Shown one piece after another: positions 46,201 to 58,962 of a stretch of 64,000 nt of DNA. Origin of the DNA: Acanthaster planci (Eukaryota > Echinodermata > Asteroidea > Valvatida > Acanthasteridae); assembly GCF_001949145.1 (NCBI RefSeq), contig NW_019091360.1, forward strand, positions 2,893,610-2,957,609, in the 5' to 3' direction. Made by a program: the position numbers and the translations under genes. The number at the start of each line of letters is the position of its first letter. The stretch's first letter is position 1. The notes beneath the pieces were generated by a model. It did no database searches. It was not told where the DNA came from and worked only from the letters and a program-made list of their open reading frames with translations.

Positions 46201-49111
46201 GCGCTAAAGACAAATTGATTATGACTGAAACTCGCATTAAAGTTGATGCCTTGATGCAGCCTGTCATAAATCCTTTTTGAATAGTCATTAAATACTATAT
46301 ATAAACCAATGACCAAATAAGCCACATTTTGATTCAATGGGCGAAAGCCAACAGTATCTGGTGAATTTTTGTTTGGGTCTGTGACGAGTTCAAATTTTGG
46401 TGAAAAGCTATTACGGCTGGAAATTGAGCACTGTAAGTAAAACGAACGGGGAGGACATTTCGCTTTGCTGAGACTACAGTAAGGGACAGAATACTCGGGC
46501 AAGTTGCCAGTGCAACTTGTACACTGTGCTCCACGTCAACAAAATCAAATATACTGAGTATGTCATCTTTCTCCTCGTGGACGCTAAAAATGTCGGCTAT
46601 GAGACAACACAGAAGGCTTTATCCATCAACTGTTACTAAATCATTCATCAATACAAAGAATGGCAAATATTAGAACAACACTACTTGCCTGAAAGGCGAG
46701 GCGAGTTGACAGTTACGCAATTTGGGGCTTATTGACACACGCAATGAAAACAACTGAATTCGCAGAATGGAGGAACTGTATTTAAGGTTAGAATAAAAAA
46801 AACATGCCTTGTGTGCCTTATCAAAAAAAAGGTATGTGTTTAAAGGAAGGGGTTGTGATTTCGAGTTGTCTTGATGTCTTCATCTTTATAACTAAAAAGG
46901 ATGGGGGAAAAGAGAGGGATTGCATGATTCTTACTTCATGATGATCATATTATTCGTTTACTGCAGTCTCTCTTTCATACTAGCCTAGCCCCCAGTGCTG
47001 TTTGTGTTTTATTTATCTGCTTGCTTGTTTTGCTTCGCTTGTTTGCGTGTTTACTTGTTTATGCTTGCTTGCTTGCTTTCTTTTAGTCGTTTCAGTTGCT
47101 TCAACGAGCCCCTCTTGAGTTGGAAGAGACGAAATTGTTAACTATGTGCTTCATTCGTCTTGTGGTGTGCATCTCACTCGGTTTCGTTTATACTGTGACA
47201 ACTTGAAACGTGTGCTCAACAACCCCCAGCCTGCCCATCGGATCGTGCAATGTGTAGTTAAGTTGGTCAAAACACATTGTACACGTCTCTTTACCCATTA
47301 TTTTCGGATCTGCTCAATCGATCTGGGTTTGGTTTGCCCTTGGGCTATAACAAATGCCTCAACTCAATACAGAAAAAAATATTTTAAGGCCAAGTTTCAT
47401 TATTTCCTTCTTATCACAGCACGTGCTCACAATGGTGTTGCTATAGCAACAGAGTGGGAAAGCCGTCTGTTGTCATTCACACAAACGTTCGGCTAAATGA
47501 TTCATTACAACACACAGTGAGTGAAAATCTATTATGTGTATCTACCTTATCGCTATTTTTGCATCTGGCCTGTACAAATCTTCCCAAGAGCATAACTAAC
47601 TTAGTGACACATGAGTAGCAATTGTCAAAATCAAAGGATTTACTGAAAAGACAATACAAATGAACAGATATTTTCAATTAGTTACGCATGAGTAATGCCT
47701 ATTGTAACCAAACACCCAGTATTGAAATACATGCAAGATGATAACCCCAACCAAGTAATTCATCGAATTCTTTGGCATTTCTCAAATACAGATCGTCTTA
47801 CCCTCGCTCGTTACCTTCTAATTCACGCGAGGTACTCCGTGACGACGAGAGAATCGGATTGCTCCCGGAGAAACAGTGCTGGAGATACCCTTCGTCTACC
47901 TTAGAGAGCAGGCGAGTTCAGCCTGGCGAGGTGCTCCACGTGCATTGGATGCCGTATCCACGTACACCATCGCGAATGCTAGAGCTCACAGTGGCGCGTG
48001 GGATTGAATGCTGCATGATTATACCTGGATACTGGCGCGCATGACCGGCACAGACTCATTTGGTATGCGGGATGTGTTGACGCTGACGATGTGATCAGGG
48101 GTAGGAGAAGTGAAAGTTCGGCCTATAGGTGAATTTTATACGGCGCGCCGCCTAACAATAATTGTTTTTGAAAAAAGCTGAAATTAATGACCCATCCTTT
48201 ATTCTTCTAGTCTGACATATATTATTTTTCCGCTGAGTTCATAATGATAATGATAATTAAGCTAAGGACAAAGACACAGCATCGTTACACTGTCACAGTC
48301 AACAAAACAACCAACTTACCAACCAACGACACACGCAAGCAAAACGTTGACTTTTAACTGTTTTCACTCTTTAACACATAATCACCACCAGTACAGATCC
48401 TGTACTATTTATCCATGACGAAACAAAGTCCACTGCTGCATGATTCTTACAATAACAAGTACAATGAAAATAAGTCTGCGTTTCAGATGAATTTATTTTT
48501 CAAAACTGGCTGACAGACAGTCTAATTTTTAGTGACTGTTTACCAGTGATATGCCAGATTGAAAAGACGCGCAGTTATTCGTTACATTATCACCGCATCG
48601 CCTCCAATCTTGACTTCGTCACTTATTTATTTATTCATTTTTAGCAAGATATAAGCCAGTATTTCTGGCTATTGTATTCATTCCGTGCGCACTCGCCAAT
48701 TACTATACAGCCTAGGCCTGTAATTCAAATAATTTTGAAAGGCTTGGAGAATACGGAGGTGATCCAAAGGACAGTTTTCCATACGTAAAAGGCATATCAT
48801 GCGGACATGTATCACATTCAAGAAAGCGAACATTACAAATTCATTGAAACTGATTAGATTTCTGTGCCAGGACCTGTTCACTGGTGCGAAATGGGGAGCA
48901 ATTCCACTGGAGTGGCCAAGCCGTTAGCTGTGTTTGACGGCGTTTCTTTGTGGCGGTTTGTCATCCTTGTCCATTCACGATATCAATTATAAGAGAAACG
49001 TACGGCTCAGATAACGGAAATCTTGGCGGTACAGTACCCTGTCACCCCAAGGCTTCGTCAGTGACCTTCACCGGCACTTTAAAGTACATGGACTAGTATC
49101 GATCAAGGCTA
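43284..49111. other. Stretch without supported genes
   Basis: The block 43290-43440 follows directly on the exon candidate and has mixed, conserved-looking composition. A pocket at 45290-45520 contains an octamer ATTTGCAT (45458-45465) among other homeodomain-like words. Short hairpins occur near 43820-43850 and 43865-43920. A TTGC/TTTG-rich low-complexity tract is at about 47010-47090. Open frames at 47146-48044 are unassigned. Confidence 0.35.
47010..47090 (+). repeat. Degenerate (CTTG)n low-complexity tract
   Basis: Repeated CTTG, TTTG and GCTTGCTTGC units over about 80 bp: an imperfect tetranucleotide microsatellite. Confidence 0.75.
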
Positions 49112-49307
49112 CGGGCCTAGAGCTGGACCAAGAGAGGGTGCTCTTTTCTTAGTAACGGAGGCTCTATTGGTCGGAACTGAATTTCGCTGGTTCACCAACA
49201 ACTGGGAAATGCACGCATCACACGGTCGCATCGCTACCAAAAATTGAAAACTCCCATGAACGCGGCTCTTTTCAACCGATGGGGGGGGGGCTTCTGCTCG
49301 AGGCTGG
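49112..49307 (+). repeat. Dispersed repeat family, copy B
   Basis: Forward-strand copy of the family seen at 19950-20145 and 55205-55397. It carries AGAGAGGGTGCTCTTTTCTT, AGTAACGGAGGC, GGGAAATGCACGCATC and the hallmark GGCTCTTTTCAACCGATG, followed by a ten-G run where the other copies have GAGGGG. It is the most diverged of the three in the middle. Confidence 0.7.
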
Positions 49308-49965
49308 TAATCCTGTGAACCAATTAATTTCAACCTCTGATGCTATAACATTCCATACTAACTACTTGAGATTGTGGATCAGCCATTTTTACGTTTTGAA
49401 AACCAAACAGTTTCCTTTTTAAGACAGTTGGCTGTGTCACTGTACTCAATATAACCCTTTGCATGAATCCACACCATCTCTTTCTCGACAATATACAATC
49501 AAGCAATACCTGGACAATATTCTTTCAAGGCAAAAAGCCTTACAAGAAACCACTCAGCCAATACATCGCATATTTTAGGTAACGATGGCAAACCAAGGGC
49601 TGAATGTCCCGAAATGACGTCATCTGCAGTCGTTGTGATCAGTGCAACTGTTAGAACACAGCAAAAGTACGAGCAGACCTTTTCACTTTCTGAAAGAAAA
49701 AGACTGGAGAATTTGTAACTAATACTATAACGCCACTTTTCTAGATTAGTTTTTGGAGTGATATCAATTAAATAATGCTTCTGAAACATCCATACCCCAA
49801 AAACCTCAGGTACCAGACTACATTTTTGATAAGCCATGGTATAACTTCGGTAATCATTTGTGTTCATGACAAACGCTGTCAAGCAATAAATAAGAAAACG
49901 AATACAAAAATCAATATTGACTCTGCGCAAACTTGATCTGCGTTTCCGAGAACTGTTTCCCTCAC

Positions 49966-50005
49966 CTGTCCCATCGACTTTCACGGCAGAACCGATAATT
50001 GCCAT
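49966..50005 (-). CDS. Candidate first coding exon of the synaptotagmin
   Basis: On the minus strand an ATG at 50005 in good context (TCGGTGATGG) gives MAIIGSAVKVDGT and then a consensus donor, ACAG|GTGAGG, in phase 1. Joined to the phase-1 acceptor of the synaptotagmin exon at 14133, it reads MAIIGSAVKVDGT-GGGSTGIPLE and then straight into the transmembrane helix: a plausible short lumenal N-terminus, with the total frame (1413 nt, 470 residues) intact. The frame is also open far upstream (to an ATG at 50233), and the segment before the short ATG is hydrophobic (IVFTFFPAGVALLTAVSV), so a longer N-terminus with an additional membrane or signal segment is possible. The 36-kb intron implied is long but not unusual. 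The link is inference from phase, strand and junction sequence only. Confidence 0.35.
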
Positions 50006-50138
50006 CACCGAGACAGCTGTTAACAGGGCCACTCCAGCCGGGAAAAAAGTAAAAACAATCCTAGCTAACTCAGCTCGCTGTGCTCCTGAACGGCGTAATT
50101 TCGCCGTAACGCTGGGAGAAATCGAAGAGTTGCTCAAA

Positions 50139-50148
50139 TGCGCATGCG
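50139..50148. promoter_or_regulatory. NRF1-like palindrome, possible start-site element
   Basis: TGCGCATGCG matches the known NRF1 core. It sits about 135 bp upstream, in minus-strand sense, of the candidate first-exon ATG at 50005, in a locally CpG-rich stretch. That is the usual distance for a CpG-type promoter and supports transcription toward lower coordinates. Similar palindromes elsewhere in the window (1371, 31419, 36564, 52428) lower its specificity. Confidence 0.3.
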
Positions 50149-53100
50149 TTGGCACATAAAACGACTTCCAGACAAGGCTTACCACAGCGCAGCCGTCCTT
50201 TTTATTAATTACACTGCGGTTTAGTTGTATCATGAAACAAGCCAGGGAGCAAACAAAAACACTGTGGTACTACTGAAAGCATGTATTTTCCGTATTTGAA
50301 TAATATTTATGACTCTAGTGCGCCTGAGATTATACGACAAGATCAACTGAAACCAACTTAAATAACTATAAAATTACCAGACGGCCCTACCTCGACGTAA
50401 AAAGAGGGGTGTTCATCATCACAAGGCTACAGACAACGTTTTAAAGTCAACAGAGGGCGGGCAAAAATTCGCATTCCAGTCCACACTGATGCCCGCGATT
50501 GCTGCGAGCACGGCTGCATGATCTACTGCCCTCTTGCGGTGAAAAACTTGTTCTGCGGTGTAGGAATGTGGGTGCTGTGTTTAATTTGCGTTGGCAAATC
50601 ATACTATGGACATCTAACAGAAAAGAACGGCGCAATAACAGTGGACGCTCATTGTTAGTGCATTGTGTTTCTCTTGTTAGATGTTCGTGGTGTCAACTGA
50701 TGGGCTTTTGTTGAAAACATGCGTGAACCGTACCATGCCCGTTAAAGTTTACTTCTACTGTTTGAGAGGGAGCGTCTGAAGGTCGATGTTTCCTAGTACA
50801 GAGAAAAGAGATGGATTTCACTACCGGCGATTGGAACTTGTAATTAATACGTAATAACGACGGAAGAACCCTCGATACAAAAGTGATGGAGGAGTGTAGT
50901 TGGTGTCGGGTTACAGCCATTCCACGCTTTTGTCGGATGATCTTGGCTGCGTGCTGGAATCAGATATTGATAATATTTCACAAGAAAGTGACGTCTGATT
51001 AAATTAGCGTTTGATTTATTGATTGCCCGTCTGGTTTAAGACAAGTTCATTCGGTGTCGTCCAATAGCGTAAAAGGCATGGGTAGCATGCACGATCCACG
51101 GAAACCTTGCTTGATTAGTTTTGCCAAATGCGCAGGCAGACTCTTTGCAGACGGACAAGATTAAAATGGGTAACATCTAGCGGCTCTCGACTCATCACAG
51201 TTGTGCTAAGAGTTTCTGTGCAGTGTGTCTCCATCACATCCATTAATTTTTAACATTGGAGACAAACGCCTGGGGGTATGCGTTCACAGAACTTAAAACT
51301 GTAGCTTTCTTGAGCCATTGACTATTAAATCGGGACGCAGTGCATCTCTAGCGAAAAATGGACGAAAGAGTGGTGTTTAGGCTATCATTTCAAGAGTACT
51401 TAGGGTAGGAAACACAGAGGGGAAAGTCACCGAATGTTTACAATCGAAAGTGAAATCTGCTTCAGGGAAAAGCCTATACTCTTCAAATCAAAGTTCTGTC
51501 TAAGGACGCTGACTTACGACTAAATTATGACGTTAAAGAGCAGCAACTGAGGCTCCTATCCATTATCTAAGAATCAAAATGAAAATTCTTCTCTGCTCGC
51601 ATTCATCTCAAACTTCAAGTTCTGCTGCACCACAGAGGGAGGGGAAATTTACATTAGTCAAGATGACCTCAAAAACGTTCGAACTAAAGTAAAAAGTGTT
51701 ACACCTACAATACAATTTACCTGTTTATATCATATGGAAGCACCCACGTTCACAAATGCAGTCTGTTGTCTGGATAAAGTCTTTGGGGAAAAACTGCTGA
51801 TTATGAATTAAAAGCATGAAGGCTGTCGGAGGCTATTACTATCATTTTGTACACGCATGATGAAAAACTGATAGTCACACACTTTGCATCTGTTTACAAT
51901 AGAGTATCACCTTACTCGGTGTATCATGGTATGTTTATTTCAATTAGGGCCAGTGACTAGATGGATTTATTGTTATGTTTGAAACGCAGCCCTTGACGTT
52001 TTAGTAGTCAAGTGGTCAAAATAATTTACACAGTCCATACCACATTGAGCATGTGGCCACTGCACTTTGCATTTCTGCCTCGCATTGTTGAGCATGTAGC
52101 TAAGCCAACACGAAACAGACTTCAGTTTTCTCCTCAGCCAAACTTTCAAGTTAAACTAATGCGCCAAGTGACTACGCGAGAGCGTGTCATGATTATCTGC
52201 TTGTTATCATTCAAGACAATGCACAGAGATAATGAGGACATTTGCACGGTGGACACAAAATGGATCTAAAATTGTGATGTATATTGTGCGATGCGATGTG
52301 CATTTCGTCAAAGGATTTTGCAACACTCACCTCAATATTTCCCATTTGTACATGCCACGATTACACAATCGGGCAAGTTCGGGCACTAACCGAAGTTCGT
52401 CCACCAATAAAGGGCTTCATACCCATTCGCATGCGCAATACAGTTCGTTAAATAATCGAGCCATTTCGCGAACTCCCTTTATCATCCACATTTTTGCTGT
52501 TGGTTGCATCTTCCATGCGTTCATGGCGTCTTCTCTCCGTTACGTTCACCTCAATGATTCCCTGTGTACTTAATTACACAAACTGCTGCTGGTAACTAGC
52601 AATTGGCCCCAGGGCCTTGTTCAAATGGGTCGAAAAATTAAGTAGTCCCACCATCCACCGTTTAGGTGATGTCAGTCGAACAGTGGTAAACCAGGCTGCT
52701 TAGCCAATAAAGAAAGCGGCAATAGAGAGGGTGGGACCGGGTGCCCTTCTGCTCGCTATTAAATCTTGAGTGCGATAACCGCCACGCAAGTCAGTCATGC
52801 GATCGACATCTGCCTTAAGTACATTGCCCTAAAGCGGTTGACACGATCCATGGTAAATTCACGCTTGGAGAGCGCCCTCTCCCCCTCGTCGTTCGCAATT
52901 CTTTTTTCTTTCTGTTTTTTTTCTACCGCGATTCAACCTTTCTAATAGGACTTATTCAATTATTTATTTCTGGAATTTAAGTATTGAAGAATAAGTTTGC
53001 TGCTCCACATATCAGATTTTGGACTGACGAAGAGTAGATTCCATGGCTGCAACACAGCATTCAACTAGACGAACATTCTGTGTCATTTCTAATTACTATG

Positions 53101-55050
53101 ACGTTCCCTCTTCGCATACTGCAAGCTGTCCACAAAACACTGAACTAAACATTCACTTTTCATTACACTTTGGGATAGACCAAGCATAAGGCCTGTTGGG
53201 TATTGAAGAGGGATACTGTATAAGGAATCTTCCTGAAAATCACATCCCCCGGGCTCCAATTTTGTCCTTTGTTAACTGAATACATAACAGTCCCAAGATA
53301 GAATAGTTAAATCACCATGGTTAATGTAATGGGTAATTTTGTTCGCAGTCTGAAGGAACTTTAGGAATTAGGAATTAAGGAACTTTTTTTTCATGTCCGG
53401 CACCTAATAATGAGGCATCTCTTCAAATGCATTATTTAGGACAAGACGTTATGGATGAGACTTGGGCAGATCCTTATTCAGGTATTTTTGAAATTAGCAA
53501 TTTTACAAATTATTGTAAAGTTCACTTCACGAACGATTTTTTTATGTTATACTGTTCAAAATATTTCTGGAATATCGCATAATGACATACAGTATAATTC
53601 CCATCAAGGCCTCGATGTGCAGTGCGAGTCGGTGTCATGATAACCTGCAGTGCGGGCCCTTGGCTGTAGGGAACCCATTACTGCTTATCTACCTCAATAA
53701 GATGTTCATGTACGAATACAGCTCCGTGTAGGCCGAGTACCAGTGAAGTTTAATTGTAGTCATAATTTTCAATGTGCGCACCTGCTGGGATTAGGTAAGA
53801 AAAATGTAGTCGCTTCGGTGTTGATGCAACGAGGCGACGACGCTTGGATTGCTTTCCCCAGATTACCTCACTGCGTTTGAAAACATACCAAATCTGTCTG
53901 ATATCTGAACCGTTCAAAATCCGCCTGCCTAGAAACGCTTCACACAGCATATCAGCAAAAAATTTGGCCATTTTGGTTGACAAGTTCATATTCTGCACAA
54001 CGACGATCTTAATGTCAGCTATCATTTCGGTATAACCGTCACAAGTGGCGGTCCAGCTTCACTCAAATGACCCAGTGGCAGATAAGTGTAACTTTAAACC
54101 AAGCAACAGGCAAACAAAACTCTCCGAATTTGCCTGACCAACTGACTTGCCGATCAACCGATAGACAAAAAATAACCAAGGGGTGTAGTATCGGGCCAAA
54201 CAAGTTGGTGATCAATTTGATTGCAAATATTTTGTGACTGAAATCCGATCAAGAAAACCCAAACAAGAGAACAATTATACAAAGAAATGCAAAATTAACC
54301 GGGTATAAAACTAGCCAGCCAACTATATCATCAAACAACGAGACAGCGACAAACTGACCTGCAAACCCACTTCATACAAATCGATAATCGTGACGACCAA
54401 CCAACCGTGTCAGTCCAGTCAGCTACCGACTCAAGTGATGAATTCTGTAAACTGTCATCAGTTTTGTATTCTTTCAATGGAAGCAGGTCTGCCGGCGCTC
54501 CCCCCGGACGGCTGCTCTCCAAGGGAGCTGGGGGATAGCCACCAAATGCGATCTCCCACTCAATGTTGGCCCATCCAAATTTCACGGACTACCAATCACC
54601 GAAATATCCCCCACGGCATTCCCTGAAATACACTGAGATGGCGCTATAAGGGATTGATATACGACTGATTTATGCTTTCGGCTACGTTCCTCTTTATTCA
54701 GACTCAAATTCACACATCAGGCGATGTTTAAATTACAGAAAGCAATTTCCAATGGAAAAGGTTAAGGCTGACATCAAAATAATGTCGATGACACTTCACA
54801 GTTACGCAGTAGTAACTCAAAAATGCAGTATCCAGATTATTTTGTATGTTCAAGAACACAACACCTGTGAACATCAGTTTATGTAGTTTCATTACCGGTA
54901 GTAAATCACGCGCTGATCTTGTCTGTTGGGAACAAAAATTGGGCGTTGATACTATCTACAATATTAATGTTATGCCATTAATGATCTGTCTCTTTCCTCA
55001 TACATAAATGACCGACATTATGCTATTTCTCAGAAGTTAAAGTGACTTAC
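50149..55050. other. Stretch without supported genes
   Basis: Mostly AT-rich, with short unassigned open frames on both strands. An NRF1-like CGCATGCGC lies at 52428-52436. The area 52600-52880 is more GC-rich and open on the plus strand in short runs, but no splice-bounded exon stands out. Confidence 0.35.
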
Positions 55051-55149
55051 CATGTCTTGCGTTGGATCTGCTCACGTGGTCTCTGATAGCTCGCTTGGCC
55101 TGTTCTACTGTCATAGTGGAGCCGTATGGTTCCATTGGCCAACTGGTGG
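55051..55149 (-). CDS. Candidate exon, possible alternative synaptotagmin N-terminus
   Basis: Minus strand: acceptor TTTTCTTTTTGTCCAG ends at 55150 and a consensus donor CATG|GTAAGTC starts at 55050. The 99 nt between are open in phase 1-1 and read TSWPMEPYGSTMTVEQAKRA, then IRDHVSRSNARH. An internal ATG at 55135 (MEPYGSTM...) would allow use as a first exon. The donor phase matches the acceptor in front of the synaptotagmin transmembrane exon, so it could supply an alternative lumenal N-terminus; equally it may belong to another gene. It contains none of the N-terminal cysteines known from vertebrate Syt3/6/9/10. Splice signals at both ends are strong. Confidence 0.3.
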
Positions 55150-55204
55150 CTGGACAAAAAGAAAACAATGGAATATTAACAACTGGTCGTAGAAGCCAAT
55201 CATC

Positions 55205-55397
55205 ATGAGCCCCGAGCGGGATCAAAATAAGGCGCAATTTTCCCAGCAACGGCGGCACCTTTCGTTGGAACTGCGCTCTGGCGGTTCCCAAACAAATATG
55301 AAATGCACGCGTTACGGTCTCGGCACTACCATCAAAACAGCTCTCCCGACCAACATGGCTCTTTTCAACCAATGAGGGGTGCTTCCGCTCAAGGCAG
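55205..55397 (+). repeat. Dispersed repeat family, copy C
   Basis: Forward copy of the family at 19950-20145 and 49112-49307, with CCCGAGCGGGATCAAAATAA, GGCGCAATTTTCCCAGCAAC, ATGAAATGCACGCGTTACGG and GGCTCTTTTCAACCAATGAG. It begins only about 55 bp beyond the acceptor of the exon candidate at 55051-55149. Confidence 0.75.
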
Positions 55398-58300
55398 AAA
55401 GTGAATTATACTTAAGCCGCTCTGAGTTGGGATCATGACAATGGTTCAAAATTGAAGAAGGAAAACGTGAACTGAGTGGAAAACTAAATTCATGATGCCG
55501 AATCCCAAGAACAATAATTCACAACCACAAGGTCAAAAATAACCTCAATTGACGCGAGAGACAAAATCAGAATGCCCAATTCTATGACGAGAGAAAATAG
55601 CAATGCAGGAAAATGACGTGCGAACGACAATGTTTCTGCAACTGAGAAACACTGCCAGAGATTGAAACAGTATCATGTTTTGTCAGGGCAGGAAAAAATG
55701 AAACGAGAGATGGGAGAAGGAAACCCCGACGTATACGCGTATAATGAGCTAAAAAGCGACCGTCAACAATCATGAGCAGCCAATTATTTACATTTCGTCA
55801 TTCAGTCGGTATACTGCTATCCAGCGCACACACTTATTTTCGGGCGAAATGCGCTAAAGATACACTTCTCGCTTCCCGTCAATATTGCCCCATCGACTAT
55901 TTTCGGTACAAGTGCCCGGTTGCGTGGGCTGAAGTGTCGTATACTCGAGAAAGGAAAGTCAACATCCCCTCCCCTGAATGAATGACAGTGGAGACTTCAC
56001 TGGGCCTATACGCCACATGCACCACCACTCGAATGCGTCTCGGCCGGCGATGCCCAATTGCCTATAAGAGCAAAGTTCGACGCGCTCGAGGGTTCACCAT
56101 ATCAAACAAGCGCTTGCTTAGTTGGTGGAGTGCCAAGTCGCTCTAAACCGAAATCAGAAAAGAGCTGCGAGCGGCTAGATGCGGGGGCCTCACAAACTAC
56201 CTCATCCGTCAGACAGCGATTTCCCTTTTTACGCGACGTCATCGTAGCGAGCCGACAGGTGATGGGTGATGTCTTCATTCATTATGGCCAGAAGTCATTC
56301 CTTATGAATTTAAGCCTTAGCTGTGGTATTAGCATTGCTTTCCCTGAAAAGCAACAGAGCCATGCAAGCGAACAAACTGACCCCAACAGGCGAAGTCCCG
56401 CCACGTAGTCTCCCCTCGCCGTTTCAAGGTCCAATTAATCTTCATCAGTACAATTATTTAACTTAACCGCTTCTGGTGGCCACTTTAGCCGTCTGACGTA
56501 ATGTTCACATCGCTTATCACAGTTTATTATAAAACAAACTTCAAGAAACTTTCTGATTACAACAGTTAATCAGCGAGCTTGTTAAACTTTGGCAAATGCG
56601 TTATTTGCAGTCACAAACTTAGTGTGCTCAGCAATAAACTTGTACTGCCAACCAAGGCCGAGCAAAAAAAAGGTGTGTCTTGTTCGGTTTTTTTAAACGG
56701 GAGCAGGAAGGTCCCCCTAGAAGGCAACTGAATTTCCAAGATGGCGGACGGATTCTTTAGACTTCTTAGAATGACAAGAACGGCCAGAGCACATAAGAAA
56801 GGAACAGTGTTAAACAAGCAGAGTGACAAAACAAGACAGTAGGCAAACTTAAAAATGATCAAACGACATTCCCTGCGGTCCCACGCAGTTGAGCTGATGT
56901 TCCGGATGTCAGGATGACGTCCGACCTGATGGAAGGCGGTGCATGCAATGGCACTCCATCTAAATGGAGATTTGACCAATCACAGCTTGGTGAGAGATGA
57001 CGCTGCATGATTTTAGGAGCCCATGGGGCATGCATTTTGCATGAAGACGGTCATCCATGATGCGGCATACTGCCCTGCAGAGATTGCTCGTCCCGGCTGA
57101 CCGGTCCCATCCCGCCTTGCGTTGGTCATGAAAGGTCCCTGCTGTTGTATTCACGGCGGCCTCTTCACAGTAAGTGACACTTTAATTCTGATTTGATTCG
57201 TTTTGCCAAAGCCGCGCGCAAAACGAAGGTAAGAAATTACATTATTCATGATTCAGACTTGCAAATTCCTGAACCATTCTCAATAGAGAAGAGGATTTCT
57301 CCCCTTCCTCGGATGTCACTTCCCAGAGGTGAATACTGTTAAAAAAATTCCAGCACTTGTTCTGAATGGTTCGCTATAATTATCGTTATGTGAGTTTTGG
57401 TAATTCGATGGCCTGTATCTAAGATGGCCACTTCCAACGGTGTAGATCGACCCCGATATTCCTTGATCATTTTCACGGCTGCAGCGGCAAGGGGTGATGA
57501 ATAATGCATGCCAGCTGTGGAGAGAGATGCGAATGACGCGGGGAGAGAGAGAGAGAAAGAACTCGTGCACGCAATGCTGGTTAGGCAGCCGTTCGGTCTA
57601 GCCTGGTCTTGGACACGACAACCGGTGAATGTTTCATGACCGCAGACATAACAACCGACAAAAGGACATCTTAAATAAGCCTACGTTCATGACAAATTGT
57701 TTTTTATTCACTTGAATAATCAGAGAAAAACGACTGTCTATGTCTACTACGCAACGATGAACGGAACCTGTCAACGGAGATGCACACAACATTAAGATCG
57801 ACAGATATGGAAATCAAATTCGAATTAACTTTTCGCTGTCCAGTCACATTTCATCCGAATCCTTTTTTAACAGATCTTGGAGGCTCGTTGGATACAAATA
57901 AAGCTTCGAAAACGGATTGCGTCAAGTTCAGATAGCAGCGACACTTTACATCTGGACAAACACTTGATGTCCACGATTTTGGCGCTATCTGCGTCGTGTT
58001 CTCGTTCTCCCATGTCCCCTCAAAAGAACTGACGCGCGGAGCGTCGAGAATCGCGTATTTACACAGCATGCACCGCGGGTCATTTAACAACGCATCCACA
58101 GGGGCACCTCGACTCACTTATCCAGGCTCACCATGATCCGATTTCAACATTACTGGTGGTCCTCCGGGATCAGCTATGTATTTGGACTAATTTCTTTTCG
58201 ATTTCAGCGCCCCTCTGGCAGCTTCTAAGACAAAGACCAAGTACATAGCAAGGAATGCCCCGTGACGAACGGAGACAGATTGTTCTATCTTTGGAGATTC

Positions 58301-58571
58301 AAAACGGCTGTATTTTGATATCTCGCCAAACAATTCAATTCCGGTGGTAACTGTCCCCCTTCATCCACTTCACTTGTTTTCATAAGCCACTTACTCTATG
58401 GCAGTACCAAGGGACACACATTTGAAAATGGAAATTCTAAAGTTGCAGCAATTTTAAGAAGGTGAGAAAGGAAAAAATGGGAAGTGATTCGTGTTTCAAA
58501 CTTTGGTTGTAAAAATATACTCGCATTTTACGTTTTTCATATTTTTTTTCAAAAATGTTCATGTTACTTTT
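55398..58571. other. Stretch without supported genes
   Basis: Plus-strand frames at 55772-55981 and 56058-56408 and minus-strand frames at 56611-57154 and 57851-58117 look moderately protein-like but lack domains or paired splice signals. A (GA)n run lies at about 57542-57558. A GC-rich pocket spans 56860-57180. Confidence 0.35.
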
Positions 58572-58962
58572 GATAACATTTTGGCTTTGCATGGCTTTGC
58601 ACCAGGTTATATCTCAGAATTACTAATACCTAAATCCCAGTTACATAGGTACACTCTTCGTGGCTCACAGGAGAGGATGATCCTTAGTCATCCCTATCGC
58701 AGAATTAAGGCAACATTTGGAGACCGTGCATATATTTGTGCTGCTCCTGGCTTTGAAACAACCTGCCTTTTCATGTAAGAAATGCTAAATCTGTCGACAC
58801 ATCCAAGATTGTTCTAAAAACGCCTCTCTTTTTTGAAACTTTTTCCAACACCTGATTTTCCTATCTGCTAGTGATGGGTATTATTATGCGCAGTTGAGTA
58901 GATTTGTATTGTGTCTGCGCAATGTAAATTTTCCTTATTTACTATTATTATTATTATTACTT
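58572..58962 (+). mobile_element. Decayed 3' end of a non-LTR retrotransposon (LINE)
   Basis: The plus strand encodes ILALHGFAPGYISELLIP, then a basic stretch, RIKATFGDRAYICAAPG, and after a one-base frameshift near 58750 NNLPFHVRNAKS and VLKTPLFF. This is the typical C-terminal end of the reverse-transcriptase protein of CR1/L2-type LINEs (a short-helix ALHG-APxYI block, then GDRAF-AAP, then WNxLP and a final LKTxLF). The Trp of the last block is now a stop (TGA), so the copy is dead. A short 3' UTR with TGCGCAG words leads into a (TAT)n tail at 58941-58960, as expected for a LINE 3' terminus. The 5' end is truncated; nothing recognisable precedes 58572. Confidence 0.85.

Noticed and set aside
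49499-50233. 244-codon minus-strand ORF as a single-exon gene
   Set aside because: A consensus splice donor sits inside it at 49966, and the part beyond it looks like read-through into intron. It is better explained as a first exon plus intron.
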